Below, piece after piece: positions 31,830 through 44,099 of a stretch of DNA of 64,000 bases. The DNA is from Rhyacophila brunnea (Eukaryota > Arthropoda > Insecta > Trichoptera > Rhyacophilidae), in NCBI GenBank assembly GCA_022495005.1, contig JAGYXB010000372.1:1-64000 (forward strand), in the 5' to 3' direction. The translations under genes were made by a program, and so were the position numbers. Below the pieces are notes generated by a model, which was not told where the DNA came from, searched no databases, and saw nothing but the letters and a program-made list of their open reading frames with translations. The stretch's first letter is position 1. Each line of letters opens with the position of its first letter.

Positions 31830-32455
31830 TGGATTTTAATATAATAATTGTAAAGTGTGTATAGACGGCGCCATAGTTTTCCCTTCGGGATGGATTTTCA
31901 TTCACGTCAGACAATTGAAAATTTATCTGATTTGTCAGTTTTACGATATGCATGTCGTCACTGCAAATACAAATTTGGAGTCATGTGCGTAGTCTATTCT
32001 GGAGTCTGGCCTTCTCAATATCATCTGACACCATTTCAGGCTGCTAAGCCTAGCAAAACAGCTGGCAATCGCCGATTGCTACCACTGTCATTTTAATTTT
32101 AATACAATATATGTGTAGGTATGTACATTTAAATATGATAAATAGTTATACATCTCAATCGTGATTATCATAAATAGCGATCCAATATAACGCGAATATT
32201 AATCTCTTTCGGGTCCCATTTACATAATAGAAAAAGGTTAGCAGCATAAAAAATAAATTTAAACATTATTTTGTTTCATTGTCTATAAAAAATAAATGCT
32301 TGGAGCCACAGAATAATATTTTAAAAATCATATTTTGTTTTAAAAATTAACCTTAAACAATATAGTTTCCCGGTGCGGGACATTCATATCGAGACAAATG
32401 TTGATAAATAATGAAGTAATACATATTATATCTGATAAGAATAGGAATTTATAAG
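31830..32455. other. no gene recognised
   Basis: This is AT-rich sequence between the most 5' MED12 exon found and the tandem array. Presumably it is intron of MED12. A small plus ORF at 31857 is unrecognised. Confidence 0.5.
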
Positions 32456-32459
32456 ACCT

Positions 32460-35110
32460 AAAGATGTGGAATCAGCTTAAAAAGGCCTTCATCCAGCAGT
32501 GGATTGATACAGTTGATGACGATAATGACGATATAAATGGGTAGGTATATAAAATCACAAATTTAAAAAATATTGCAGTTTATATGACCAAGAAGAGTAG
32601 AATTAGGTTGGGATAACCTTCATCCAGCAGTGGATTAATCTTGGTTGATGATGATAATGACGATATTATGAATGGGAAAATATAATATCAGCAATTTTGA
32701 TAAATATAGTAATTCATATGACCGACAGAAATTCAAACAACTTAGAGAGGCCTTCATCCACCGGTGGATTGATTCAGGTTCATAATGATTATGGAAATAT
32801 AAATAGATATAATATATTATCACCGATTTTGATAAATACAGCAATTCAAATGACAGAAAGGAGTAGAATCAGGCATGGGAGGCCTTTATCCAGCAATAGA
32901 TGGGTTCAGGTCAATGATGATAAGGACGATAGAAATAGGTATAATATAGTAGTAGAATCAGGTTGCGGAACTCTTCATCCAGCAGTGAATTGATCCTGGT
33001 TGATGATGATGACGATATGAATATGTAGATAAATGTAATATCACCGATTTTGATAAATACAGAAATTCATATCACAGAAAGGAGTAGAATCAGGCTAAGG
33101 AGGTCTTTAAGTAGTGGATTGGTTTAGGTCGATGATGATGATGATGACGATATGAATATGTAAATAAATATAATATCACCGATTTTGATAAATACAGAAA
33201 TTCATATGACAGAAAAGAGTAGAATCAGGCTAGCGAGGTCTTTATTAAGCAGTGGATTGTTTCAGGTCGATGATGATGATGATGATATTGATGATAATGA
33301 CGATATGAATATGTAAATAAATATAATATCACCGATTTTGATAAATACAGCAATTCATATGACAGAAAGGAGTAGAATCAAGCTAGGGAGGTCTTTATTA
33401 AGCAGTGGATTGGTTTAGGTCGATGATGATGATGATGACGATATGAATATGTAGATAAATATAATATCACCGATTTTGATAAATACAGCAATTCATATGA
33501 CAGAAAGAAGTAGAATCTGGCTAGGAGGTCTTTATTAAGCAGTGGATTGTTCAGGTCAATGATGATGATAATGATAATGACCATATGAATATGTAGATAA
33601 ATATAATATCACCGATTTTGATAAATACAGCAATGCATATGACAGAAAGGAGTAGAATCAGGCTAAGGAGGTCTTTAAGTAGTGGATTGTTCAGGTCAAT
33701 GATGATGATGATGACGATATGAATATGTAAATAAATATAATATCACCGATTTTGATAAATACAGAAATTCATATGACAGAAAGGAGTAGAATCTGGCTAG
33801 GGAGGTCTTTATTAAGCAGTGGATTGGTTCAGGTCGATGATGATGATGATGATGACGATATGAATATGTAGATAAATATAATATCACCGATTTTGATAAA
33901 TACAGAAATTTATATGACAGAAAGGAGGAGAATTAGGCTAAGGGGGTCTTTATTAAGCAGTGGATTGGTTCAGGTATATGATAATGATGATGATGATGAC
34001 GATATGAATGTGTAGATACATATAATATCACAGATTTTGATAAATACATACATTCATTTGACAAAAGGAGTAGAATCAAGCTAGGGAGGTCTTTATTAAG
34101 CAGTGGATGGATCCTGGTTGATGATGATGATGACGATATGAATATTTAAATAAATATAATATCACCGATTTTGATAAATACAGAAATTCATATGACAGAA
34201 AGGAGTAGAATCTGGCTAGGGAGGTCTTTATTAAGCAGTGGATTGGTTCAGGTCGATGATGATGATGATGATGACGATATGAATATGTAGATAAATATAA
34301 TATCACCGATTTTGATAAATACAGAAATTCATATGACAGAAAGGAGGAGAATTAGGCTAAGGGGGTCTTTATTAAGCAGTAGATTGGTTCAGGTATATGA
34401 TAATGATGATGATGATGATGACGATATGAATGTGTAGATACATATAATATCACAGATTTTGATAAATACATACATTCATATGACAAAAGGAGTAGAATCA
34501 GGCTAGGGAGGTCTTTATTAAGCAGTGGATGGATCCTGGTTGATGATGATGATGACGATATGAATATGTTTTTAAATTTAATATCACCGATTTTGATAAA
34601 TACAGCAATTCATATGACAGAAAGGAGTAGAACCGGGCTAGGGAGGCCATTATCCAGCAGTGGATTGGTTCAGGTTGATGATATAAGAATGATAGAAATA
34701 GGTATAATATCACAAATTCGTTAAACCGATAGTAGTAGAATTAGGTTGCGGAACCCTTCATCCAGTAGTGGATTGATCCTAGTTGATGATGATGATGATG
34801 ATTATGATGACGATATGAATATGTAGATAAATAACATTAGAAATTCAATACTGTCAAGAATACAATCAACGTAGAGAGGCCTTCATCCAGCAGTGGATTT
34901 ATTGAGGCTCGTGATAATAATGGCATTATATATAGATAGGTAGATAATAATATTATATCACTGATTTTGATAAATATAACAATTCATGTGTAAGTAAGGA
35001 GTAGAATAAGGCTGAGGAGGCCTTCATCCAGCAGTGTATAGGTCAAGATTGATGATGATAGGGACGAAAAAAATAGGTAGATATTATACAATATCACACA
35101 TTTTGATAAC
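32460..35110. repeat. tandem array, about 20 units of about 138 bp
   Basis: Units contain GGAGGTCTTTATTAAGCAGT, a TGA-repeat block, a GACGATATGAATATG word, ATAATATCACCGATTTTGAT and GAAATTCATATGACAGAAAG. The outer units keep CCTTCATCCAGCAGTGGATT, the 3' end of the LINE seen at 47580. Inner units are more alike (GTCTTTATTAAGCAGTGG). TGA copy number varies between units. Minus-strand ORFs here are His-rich artefacts of ATGATG runs. Confidence 0.92.
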
Positions 35111-35823
35111 TCAATTCGTATTAATTTCTTTCATTGTTTGCAATGGCAACTTTTTTAGTATGGAAATTAGTAGCCTAGGTAATTATTCAATAACAAAAAT
35201 AGTGGGTGAACAGCCACAAAGAAGTATTTAAAAAAATCAAATTTGGAATGTCACGTTATCTATGATATGACGGACAGTGGCGGACACACCTGTCAGATTT
35301 TTATTTACGCAGTAAATTGTAGCAAGTTTATGGTTTTTTCACCGGAAAAAAGTGCGCCAATGCCTACATTACGATATTTGAATAAAAATAATCAAATCCG
35401 TTTGTCAAATAAAGGATTAGAAGGTCTTAAGCGACGAAGACGTCATTCTGCTGTATGTTAAAAGAAGTATGGCGAATTGTATACGCTGTATGAGAAAATA
35501 TCAGTTATAAACGTCAAGTACCTGTGAAATCATTGAAAATTTGTGAAATGTGGTCAATTCAAACGGTAGATGAATCGGTAGCGCACATTTTGAAGTGAAG
35601 ATGTAAAAATAACAATAAAATGTCGCTTAAATGAGCCGTTAGTGAATTTTCCAAAATCTCTTAGGATAATAATATATAGGAGATTACTGTCCATCTATAT
35701 ATTAATTAAAATAAAAATATATTCCACATGTCATAGTTTAATGAACATCAGGACCGCTTTCGCCCGTTTAGACGGTAATCGTCAAACTGATGACCAGAAT
35801 CGGTTGACAATGTTTGTCTAAGC

Positions 35824-36102
35824 CAGTGGTGCTCAACCTATTTGAAATAAGGGCCAAATTTATATATTTTCTAATTATTACGGGCTGCAGTAGGTAAAAG
35901 TGTAAATATAATAGTTAAATATTAGCTAGGTACTCCAATCATTCTCCACTCTGCATTGCGTACATAATATGTATTTACATGATAAAACTTTGTATAGGTA
36001 TATGAAATTAGAATTTTTTCGTATTCAATGAAAATTTTGGTAATAAACTACTTGCTATTTTGGGCCGCATGCGACCCACGGGCCGCGGTTTGTGCATCAC
36101 TG
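35824..36102. mobile_element. hAT MITE, 279 bp
   Basis: The ends are CAGTGGTGCTCAACC and the inverse of CAGTGATGCACAAACC, with GGGCCAAA and GGGCCGCA words inside. The flanks GTCTAAGC and GTCTATGC differ at one base. Confidence 0.87.
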
Positions 36103-36110
36103 GTCTATGC

Positions 36111-36780
36111 CAATGTTTTCAAATCTATTTTATTTGGCGGAACCCCTGGTACATTTGCTATAGGTGCCTGTCCAACGGCCGGATAGGTATACCGAGACAA
36201 AGTGCCGCCCAATAGCTAATTAGGTAGACTAAAAACGTTATATCCTTAGACTATAGATACATCTAGACGTCACCCATTGCATTGCTAAATGAAGCTGTGT
36301 GCCGTTTATATCTTACTATTTTTAGTCTCAACAAATGCAGTCTATTAGCGCCAAAAGTGAAACATTTCATGAGATAGGTACCTAGTTATTTTAACATTAA
36401 TTATATATTTTGTCAAAATATAGATATCGGGCATGCCAATAAAAACACACCTAATAATAATAGAATAGCTGTACTGTAACTATATTATTATCGTGTATAT
36501 TTTAAACGCTTAGAAAGAAACCAAATTAACGGTACATATTAGGCGATGACGTTCATTACCGGCAACCGAATTCCCCGATTTTTCCTTTGAAATAACACCA
36601 TTGCTCTCCATATACTTACATAAATAATTGTTTAAAAAAAACGTCAATCTTTTGTAGTTAACATATTACAAAATTTGCTTCAAGTTAAAAAAAAAAATAC
36701 CTACCTTGCATTTGTGAATTCTCGTGGACCCCCTGACACGACTCACAGAACCCCAGGCTTCCACAGAACCTGGTTCGGAA
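36111..36780. repeat. possible hAT-like element
   Basis: GGCGGAACCCC near the left and CAGAACCCCAGG near the right resemble subterminal words of hAT elements that target such sites. Clear terminal repeats are missing. Confidence 0.35.
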
Positions 36781-36784
36781 TCTC

Positions 36785-38700
36785 CAGTATAAGCGGATAA
36801 AATCGGCAGTAAGCGTTATTAAATTATGTGGAATAAGTACTAGGTATAGATTGTGTTATATTTTAATTAGTATTATGTTTTTACATCATGAATTCACAAT
36901 TACCATTAAGATGAGTGTTTATATTGCATTATCTAAATACAATGATCGTAAAAAAGACATTATGTATTTATAAGTAGGCTTCAAAAAATGTACCAGTAAT
37001 CAATCATCCATACTACTTAATAGTGGGCCTTGGTATATACACACACAAGTAATAAAATTCAACGTGTTTAATTAGTAAACGATTTTGTGATAACCACTGA
37101 ATTTTATTACGTTGGAGAGTTTTTGAGATTTACTTTTTTAAAAAACATAATGTTTCGTAAGATGCCGAAAAGTGAAATCTGGATCGCTTAAACTAGTCTA
37201 TATGGAATAATAACACATTAAATATCAATAAGAATATACCTACTGATGATATAGGAATCAAGTTTTATTTTATTTTTATATATCACTGTCAAAGTCAATC
37301 AACTGCGAGAAATACAAGGACATTTTTTAGATTTCGAGTTCATCGCCACTGAATTGTAGGTAAGTATCTATGCATAATAGTATGTATATGATTTTTAAAA
37401 AACCTGTCGTTAGCTATGCATTTTTAATATTATAAATTTGGTAGCAGTTTTAGTTCAATAGAGCCTATTGACCTTTACATAAAACTAATTATTAATTTAT
37501 GATAAATATGTAAGATAATCGTGATATTGATAAATATGAACACATTTAGCTTTTTTATGGTAGTATGAGTAAGAATTTATCATTATATAACTATATGCTA
37601 TAATCTATCTAATAAATATGTTATGTAAACGATGCTTCAGAAAATTTGAGATGCATTGAAATGACGCTGATGTGGTAGAACTCCATTATAATAGTTTTGA
37701 AATTATATCTCTGTTAGTTTTACAATTTTCGAGTTATAAACTGAAAGATAAAACGACAATTTAGTAATTGCATTACAATAATACGAAGAATTACAAAAAA
37801 AAATAATAGAACTAATAAAAACTGTATATATATAACCAATTAAAATCAAAACATGTTTATTCTGTAATTTCAAGATAACTTTGTCAACAACTGTTACAAC
37901 ACATTATTAAAAGAGCGACAGTCCATAATTACTAGTATGGAAAAATAAATGCATTTACTACTTTAACAAAAACTAATATAATAGGTATAATACCCAAAAG
38001 GCATGTTTATTAAACCAAATTCTTTACATGACGTTTGTAATGTATTTTATCTTCTTGTAAATATTCCGAACATTATGTTAAAACAATTAAACATATTCAT
38101 TCACCGAAGGCAACTATCAAAAATTGTCATTAATAAAATTTAAGTGGGTTAACAATATATATAAATTATATTTTTAAATACTATATTTCTACAAGATTAG
38201 AATAAAAACTTGTGAGGTTGAAAAAACGAAAATCATAATAAATAATACATTCGACTTTGCAAAGGAAACTTGTAAACCTCGTAAACTTACTTTAATTCCC
38301 ATAACGAGCAATCTTTTATAATTTACAACTGTTTTGATTTGTATATAAATAATAATGTATGCCTACATCAATCAATCTCTGTCCTAATCGATTAAGGGAC
38401 TTTATAATTTATATGACTGTATGATTTCACACCTTGGCACTTTTTGGAATCATTATTGACGTTAATAACAGAGTAGAAGAATGGATCATTTTGGCGACTC
38501 AAACAAACATCCAATGCCTTTTAGTCGATTAAAACCTATTATTAAACTTGGAATACACTGATCATTATAAGAATTCCATTGAAATGCCATATTATAACTT
38601 CGTAATATTGTTATATAATTCATCCATTCAAACGGTTTAGAAACCACCTGACATAATTATATTGATTTATAAGTATAAACAATTGACTATTGAATAAAAT
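36785..38700. other. AT-rich stretch, nothing recognised
   Basis: No ORF, repeat ends or splice-consistent coding sequence could be supported. Confidence 0.5.
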
Positions 38701-38714
38701 TGTTTACGGTGTTG

Positions 38715-39068
38715 TCAGCATTTTAATAATGTGACCGTAGACGTGGTACGTAGATCATGGTTATAAAATAAAATGAATCTTCCCGCGCATTTCAAATAAC
38801 ATAAGAGTTGCCATAACATGTCTTTTTGATATCGACAATTTTGTCGCCCAGCAACTGGCATGATAAGCAGTCTGATGTTCGTTTTATGCTTTTTGTGCAT
38901 TTTTATTTTACCCTGCTCCACTCTCGCTTTCGTTCGAAACTTAACACGAACGACCTTGAGACCGGAGTCACGTAAAGCCGCGCTGTGGAATTCACTTCGC
39001 GAATACTCGACCAAGAGATGTGGATTCTTTTTTAGGGCAGGCACGACACTTTGTGGTATTGTATTCAT
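38715..39068 (-). other. unrecognised 117-codon ORF
   Basis: It is Lys/Arg-rich in its middle (KVVRVKFRTKARVEQGKIKM) and more GC-rich than its surroundings at 38835-39045. I recognise no domain, and a start context or partner exons are not evident. It may be part of an unrecognised repeat next to the 39077 element. Confidence 0.25.
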
Positions 39069-39076
39069 GTATATAT

Positions 39077-39823
39077 GTTACGCCGAATGTGTGAAATTGC
39101 GTATTACATGAAATCGGCAAAGTTTTGCCTATTTCATAAAAAATGCAAGCCCGTTGCCTTATTCATGTATTAGGCAAAAAATCTGCCAAATGCGTGAATT
39201 CGACAGTAATTTTTCTGCCAAGTTCATGCATTGGGCAAATAAGATAGTGGCACTCCGGTGGTGTTTTTTGCAACTAACCCAAATGTGTCAAATGCTCATG
39301 CATTGGTCGACATAGATAGTGGCGCTACGCTCCGGTTGTGTTTTTTGCAACTAATCAAAGTAACCAAATGTGTCAAAAATGTCATTGATTATATAAAAAT
39401 ACGAGTATACCAATCAATAACTACAATGACGTTCATATCCATTTACTATGCCCAAAAAAATCTAGAACTATAATAATTATGATAACGGAAGAATTTTATT
39501 AAAAGGTATTTTCGCGATTTGATTCGTGTTTGGGTATCAGGCAATGGTCGATTGTTTGTATGTAATTATTTGATAGTTTGTTGACACTTATTAGCTAACC
39601 TCAAAAATGGACATTCAGTTGAATTCAGAATTACAAAACCTTACCTAACCTAACCTAACCCAATAATATTAATATTATATTATGTCCAATTATAACGGTT
39701 TTATTAGTATCATCCGTACTAAATTTACTTTTTCTACTGTCATGTTGACAGTTTAAGAATTCCATAAACTGCCGAATTCACGCACATTTCATGTAATACG
39801 CAATTTCACACATTTCGCCTAAG
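39077..39823. mobile_element. long inverted-repeat element, copy 1
   Basis: The left end GTTACGCCGAATGTGTGAAA and the right end are inverted, with ATTACATGAAAT and GGCAAA-type words repeated inward. The core has a CCTAACCTAACCTAACC run near 39643. It is homologous to 46024-46835. The target duplication is obscured by an AT-rich flank. Confidence 0.75.
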
Positions 39824-40302
39824 ATATACATACATACACATGTATTCAACCAATTTCATAATTTTATAAATTATTTTTTGAAATATTATTCTGTAAAGCG
39901 CTGGTGGCTGCAGCAAAATCCTCTGGTGGCCACACAAGAAAACCACTGTTCTAGACCCATATATTTATGTTTTAGAGTGGTAATTTGCATTGTTTATCAA
40001 TATTTTAATAAAATTAATCTAAACACCTTACTTGAAAAAGTCACAGAATCACACTTTTTAGATTAATCATACAAGGGCCGAGTGGGATTTGAACACATAG
40101 ATACCTAGTACCTACCTTTCTCTTACCAGGTGCGCGCTCTAGTCACAGATAATAATATATCGATCAAATTATTTCTTTTCTGAGTTTTCCCAATAGGAAT
40201 ATAAATACAATCATATAAATGTTTTTTTAATTTCCGTCAACAGGTGACTACATATTTGTAATTTAAATAATGTTAATATCAATATAATATATAATATTTT
40301 GC

Positions 40303-40546
40303 CCACGGTGGCCGCGCGGTATAAGCGTTGGACTATCACGCCGTGGGTCCCAGGTTCGAATCCTGGGTCTGGCAAGTACACATATTGTTTTTCAATTTGT
40401 GTGTGAGTCAGGGTATGGACCTAATAGGTTGAGCAAGTGGCTGACATCCATTTCTCGTAAAAAAACAAAATCTGTTAATGCAAACCTCTACTCTGTGGAG
40501 GCCCATATGATCCTATTAGGATCGGACATGGTCGGGAAAAAAAAAT
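40303..40546 (+). repeat. tRNA-derived SINE (family 1), full length
   Basis: This is the cleanest copy. The tRNA-like head is CCACGGTGGCCGCGCGGTAT with the GGTTCGAATCC box. The unique body is TTTTTCAATTTGTGTGTGAG to GGATCGGACATGGTCGGG, and the A-tail follows. Confidence 0.92.
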
Positions 40547-40849
40547 CAGTACCTACTCAATGTCATTTAAAGGTGGCGTCAGACGTTGTTCCAAAAAGTT
40601 TTTCGTGACGCCATTGGTTTTTTCCAGGTTTTTTCTGATATCTATGTTTCTGTCGCTTTTCAAGTTTATTATTTTTGTTAAACAATACTACTTTATAAAA
40701 TTATACGTACCTACCTACTTACTTACTTACATTCACTATAGTCAAACAATAGATATATTAGAATTTAAACCCGAATAATTAAATTATAATTACATTATTA
40801 CAGTGCCATAATGCCCTTAATCTTAGTATCATTTATTCTCACATGCATT

Positions 40850-41200
40850 CAAAGCGTGGTGGCGTTTTATTTGTTGATCCCGTCTGAATGGCGAGAGTCT
40901 GGGTTTCCAGCTAGAGCCGGAGCCTTAAGCGAAAGGAGGGGGTGCAAGGTTTTGCGCGGGTCGCAGGTCTAATTGGCCCCCAATCCAGCACGTCGGCGGG
41001 GCTTAGTCCCAGATTAATCCGGGACCCGGCGGACTAAATTACTTCTTGAATAAGATATTGCGAGGATTTACCTATCGGTCCTTGGCGAGGTGCGCCGAAG
41101 GAGGTGAGCAGACTGGTCCTCGCCGTGCTCGCCTTACTTGGGCGGCCGTTGTCTCGGACCCGATGACAGCTGCGGTAGGCAACTTGCGGTTCCAGATCTC
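40850..41200. other. GC-rich island, unassigned
   Basis: A block much richer in G and C than its surroundings contains words such as GGGACCCGGCGGACTAAATT and CTCGCCGTGCTCGCC. No ORF of 60 codons or more spans it. It may be a degenerate LINE or other repeat end, or an exon too short or broken to read. Confidence 0.4.
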
Positions 41201-41204
41201 ATAA

Positions 41205-42810
41205 AATAGGTATCTTAATAAACCAAAAGAAATAAGAAACTTTGGTAGGTATATTCTAATAGATTTAAATTTAAATTCGATCGAGTACCTTCGGTCGATT
41301 TTGTTATATACCTAATTCTTTCCTAATAATACTAGAGATACTAAACCTTACATTATTTTAAGTCACATATTTAGCAGAAAGATACGTTATAATAAAAAAA
41401 GTATACTCGATTTACACCGAATCGGACTACAAATCGTACGCCGGCATTGATATTGTACGCCGGGCGCTGTATTTTGCATAGCACCGCATAGTAACTAGTA
41501 CCAATGGACTCACTAATCCCGACGAAATTTCCCAACAAATTATATAACTGAGGTGTACTTTCAAAGTCCGTTAATATTGGCGACTAACTTATGTAATTTT
41601 GAATTATTGTGTTAACAAGAAGCACAAACCTTGAATTGTAGACGGCATCCGGAACTCTACAAAGTGAAAACGTACACATTTCCTATTTTTTTTTTAATTT
41701 CACTGTATTAAGAATGTAGCATTCTTTAATGAAAGCATATTTATTATTTAGCGTAGTATACTACTTACTATATAGTAATAATGATCTCATCATTAGGGAA
41801 CCGGACTAGGCGCCTTCATATGTATTTAGTAGTTTCATTAGCGTTCATAAGTATATTGAATCAAACCAATAAATCACAGTAATTGACAAACAGAAATAAT
41901 ACCAATATAAAGTTGTTAAAATTCAAAAAATGCTTCAAATTAAAATAACAACTATCACATATGTTGTAATGCAATATGGAGACATCAAATGGTTTGTAAT
42001 GTCTATTTCACTATAATAATTATGAAAAGCTCATTTCAGTGGAAACGCGTCAATTTATTAACGCTCTCGTTCAATCAAATTACACTCGTGAAATCGCACG
42101 ACAATGGAAAGCTTAAAAAGCTAAAGTCAAACGTAACAAATATTCATTTATCAAAAATTAACGAGATGAATTTCACATGATACAATAATATTACAATCAA
42201 CATGACGATAAATTATGTACGATACCTAAAATTCAATTACGTACAAGTTAATCTTTAATAATATCATGTGATAGGTATGCTCAAAAATAAATGTAACAAC
42301 GACGAAAGTCATATTTAGCTGGTTTGCTGACCGTAAAGGGATCCTAATCAACGAAATTCAAGTCGAAACGGGTGACGAACTTCCTCAAATGTCAAATGTC
42401 ATCTGTCATTCAATGCTATGCAAGATTTAAGAATGTAGCATTCCTTATTTAAAATAATTTGGAATACCTCAGAAAAATACATACTTATTAGAAAAAAATT
42501 TTTTTAAATACATTTCTATGAAGTTGCACTCAACCCTGCATCCATTAGATTCCAGTCAATGTGCTTTACCAATTAAGCAATCTGCATCCTACTAATCACG
42601 TAAAATTTTACTTACAATGGTGCTTCCGTGTCTATCGCAAGTTCCGTTAATATTGGTGACCCGACACTGTCTAGGATCACAAACTATGGTAATGAAAGTA
42701 ATAGAAATGGGTAAGAAAAGACAATCACTGGATAAATATATTTACCTATACATGTCGAAGTCAAGTACGTGACAGAGGAATTAGATTGGAGAGTCCTCGA
42801 TACATTATAG
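41205..42810. other. AT-rich stretch with a tRNA-like relic
   Basis: The only structured item is 42537-42605, where the minus strand resembles a decayed tRNA (TGCTTAATTGGTAAAGC A-box-like segment). Short AAGAATGTAGCATTCTT palindromes occur near 41710 and 42430. Confidence 0.4.
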
Positions 42811-42815
42811 TAATA

Positions 42816-44095
42816 CATAGGTTGCCATTTATATTTCGGGAATTGGCAACACTGGTGTTGCTAGGTGCAATTTGACTTCTGTATTTTGAAGTTTGACATT
42901 TTTAACGGCAAAAGTACTTAGAACGTTTTAACAAACAAACGCTTTTTACTTTTTTTAAATTCATTTGAAAATTTTATCTCGGCCAAAAATGGAATTATTT
43001 GATATTATTCTATGAGAATTTTTCACAACTTTCGATGTAGATTATCACGGGAACAGTGCATTATTGAACTTAGTGCTTTATATGGTGATGAAGCACCATC
43101 AAAAACTACGGTATATCGCTGGTTCAGCGAATTTTATCGTGGTCGTCGTTTGCTCACAGACGAGCCGCGTGAAGGTCGTCGAAAATCGGTTGTTTCTCCA
43201 GAAAACATCGATTCTGATCGTGAACTGACAATGCAAGATCGTCTTGTGACATACCGTGAGATTGAGGCATCTCTGGGCATTAGTAACACCAGCGTTTATA
43301 CGATCTTGCATGAACATTTAGACGTGAAGAAGCTATGTTCGCGATTGATACCGCATAATTTGACAATCGCACAAAAAGGGGCGTGTCGATTAATGCAATG
43401 AAATGCTCAAAAAAATACGATCGAGGTGCTTCAAAAAATGTTTATAAGATTCGTTACAGGCGACGTATCTTGGATCTATACGTATGAGCCAGAAAGTAGA
43501 CAGCAGTCGACCGTATGAGTCTTCCTAAATGAGCTTAAACTACCAAAAGTTGCTCGCGCTCAAGCACTTCGAAGCAAATGGTCGCCTGTCTTTTCGGACA
43601 AACGGACGATGTCGCAACTGTGCCTTTAGAACATCGTAGAACAGTTAATTCTGAATGGTACAGAACCATTTTTTGCCAGAAGTTTTTGGTGAAAAAAGGA
43701 AAAGCAACCGTCGGCGTCAAATCATCCTTCACCAAGACAATGAGAACTCTCACACATCGGCTCAAACGAAGCGCCTATTTGAGCACTCAAAACATCAAAT
43801 GGATGGGTCATCAGCCGTACAGCTCCGACTTGATGATTTCTTTTTATTCCCGACAGTCAAAGATAAATTGCATGGTCAACGATTTTCTACACCAGAAGAG
43901 GCGTTTGATGCATTCAAAAACCATGCTTTGGAATTACCTTCTGCAAAGTGGCAAAAATGCTTTTCAGATTGGTTCAAACGCATGGAAAAGTATATAAATT
44001 ATCGTGGAGAATATTTTGAAAAATAATAAAACTCTTTTCATTGATAAAAAAATCGTTTTTGTTTGTTGTTCCCGAAATATAAAAAGCTACCCTCG
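42816..44095 (+). mobile_element. mariner element, full length (1280 bp), dead
   Basis: TA flanks both ends (42814-42815 and 44096-44097). The 27-bp ends are inverted with a few mismatches; the inner part TTTATATTTCGGGAA is perfect. The length is the standard mariner length. Its transposase is broken by frameshifts. Confidence 0.92.
42989..44026 (+). pseudogene. mariner transposase, frameshifted
   Basis: The expected ATG is at 42989, and the frame is lost within the first ten codons. From 43012 the frame reads FRCRLSREQCIIELSALYGD, the GISNTSVYTILHEHL helix-turn-helix and IPHNLTIAQK, then breaks near 43401. The first catalytic Asp region appears as TGDVSWIYTYEP near 43460 (the usual Glu is Val). 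The second is LHQDNENSHTS near 43730, and the third survives as YSSDL near 43820 in another frame. The C-terminus WFKRMEKYINYRGEYFEK ends at 44026. It looks closest to irritans-type mariners, with the DD34D arrangement once present. It is not functional. Confidence 0.9.
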
Positions 44096-44099
44096 TAAA

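Noticed and set aside
32635..34713. Repeated minus-strand ORFs rich in His and Leu/Tyr/Ser
   Set aside because: They are translations of the tandem array, the His runs coming from ATGATG repeats. The same frame recurs because the unit repeats, not because of selection.
32460..35110. CRISPR-like array
   Set aside because: The genome is eukaryotic, the units are about 138 bp with no unique spacers between short repeats, and the similarity extends over the whole unit.
40303..40380. Functional tRNA genes at the GGTTCGAATCC sites
   Set aside because: The same head is followed by a fixed SINE body and poly-A in several copies, and the acceptor stems do not close properly.
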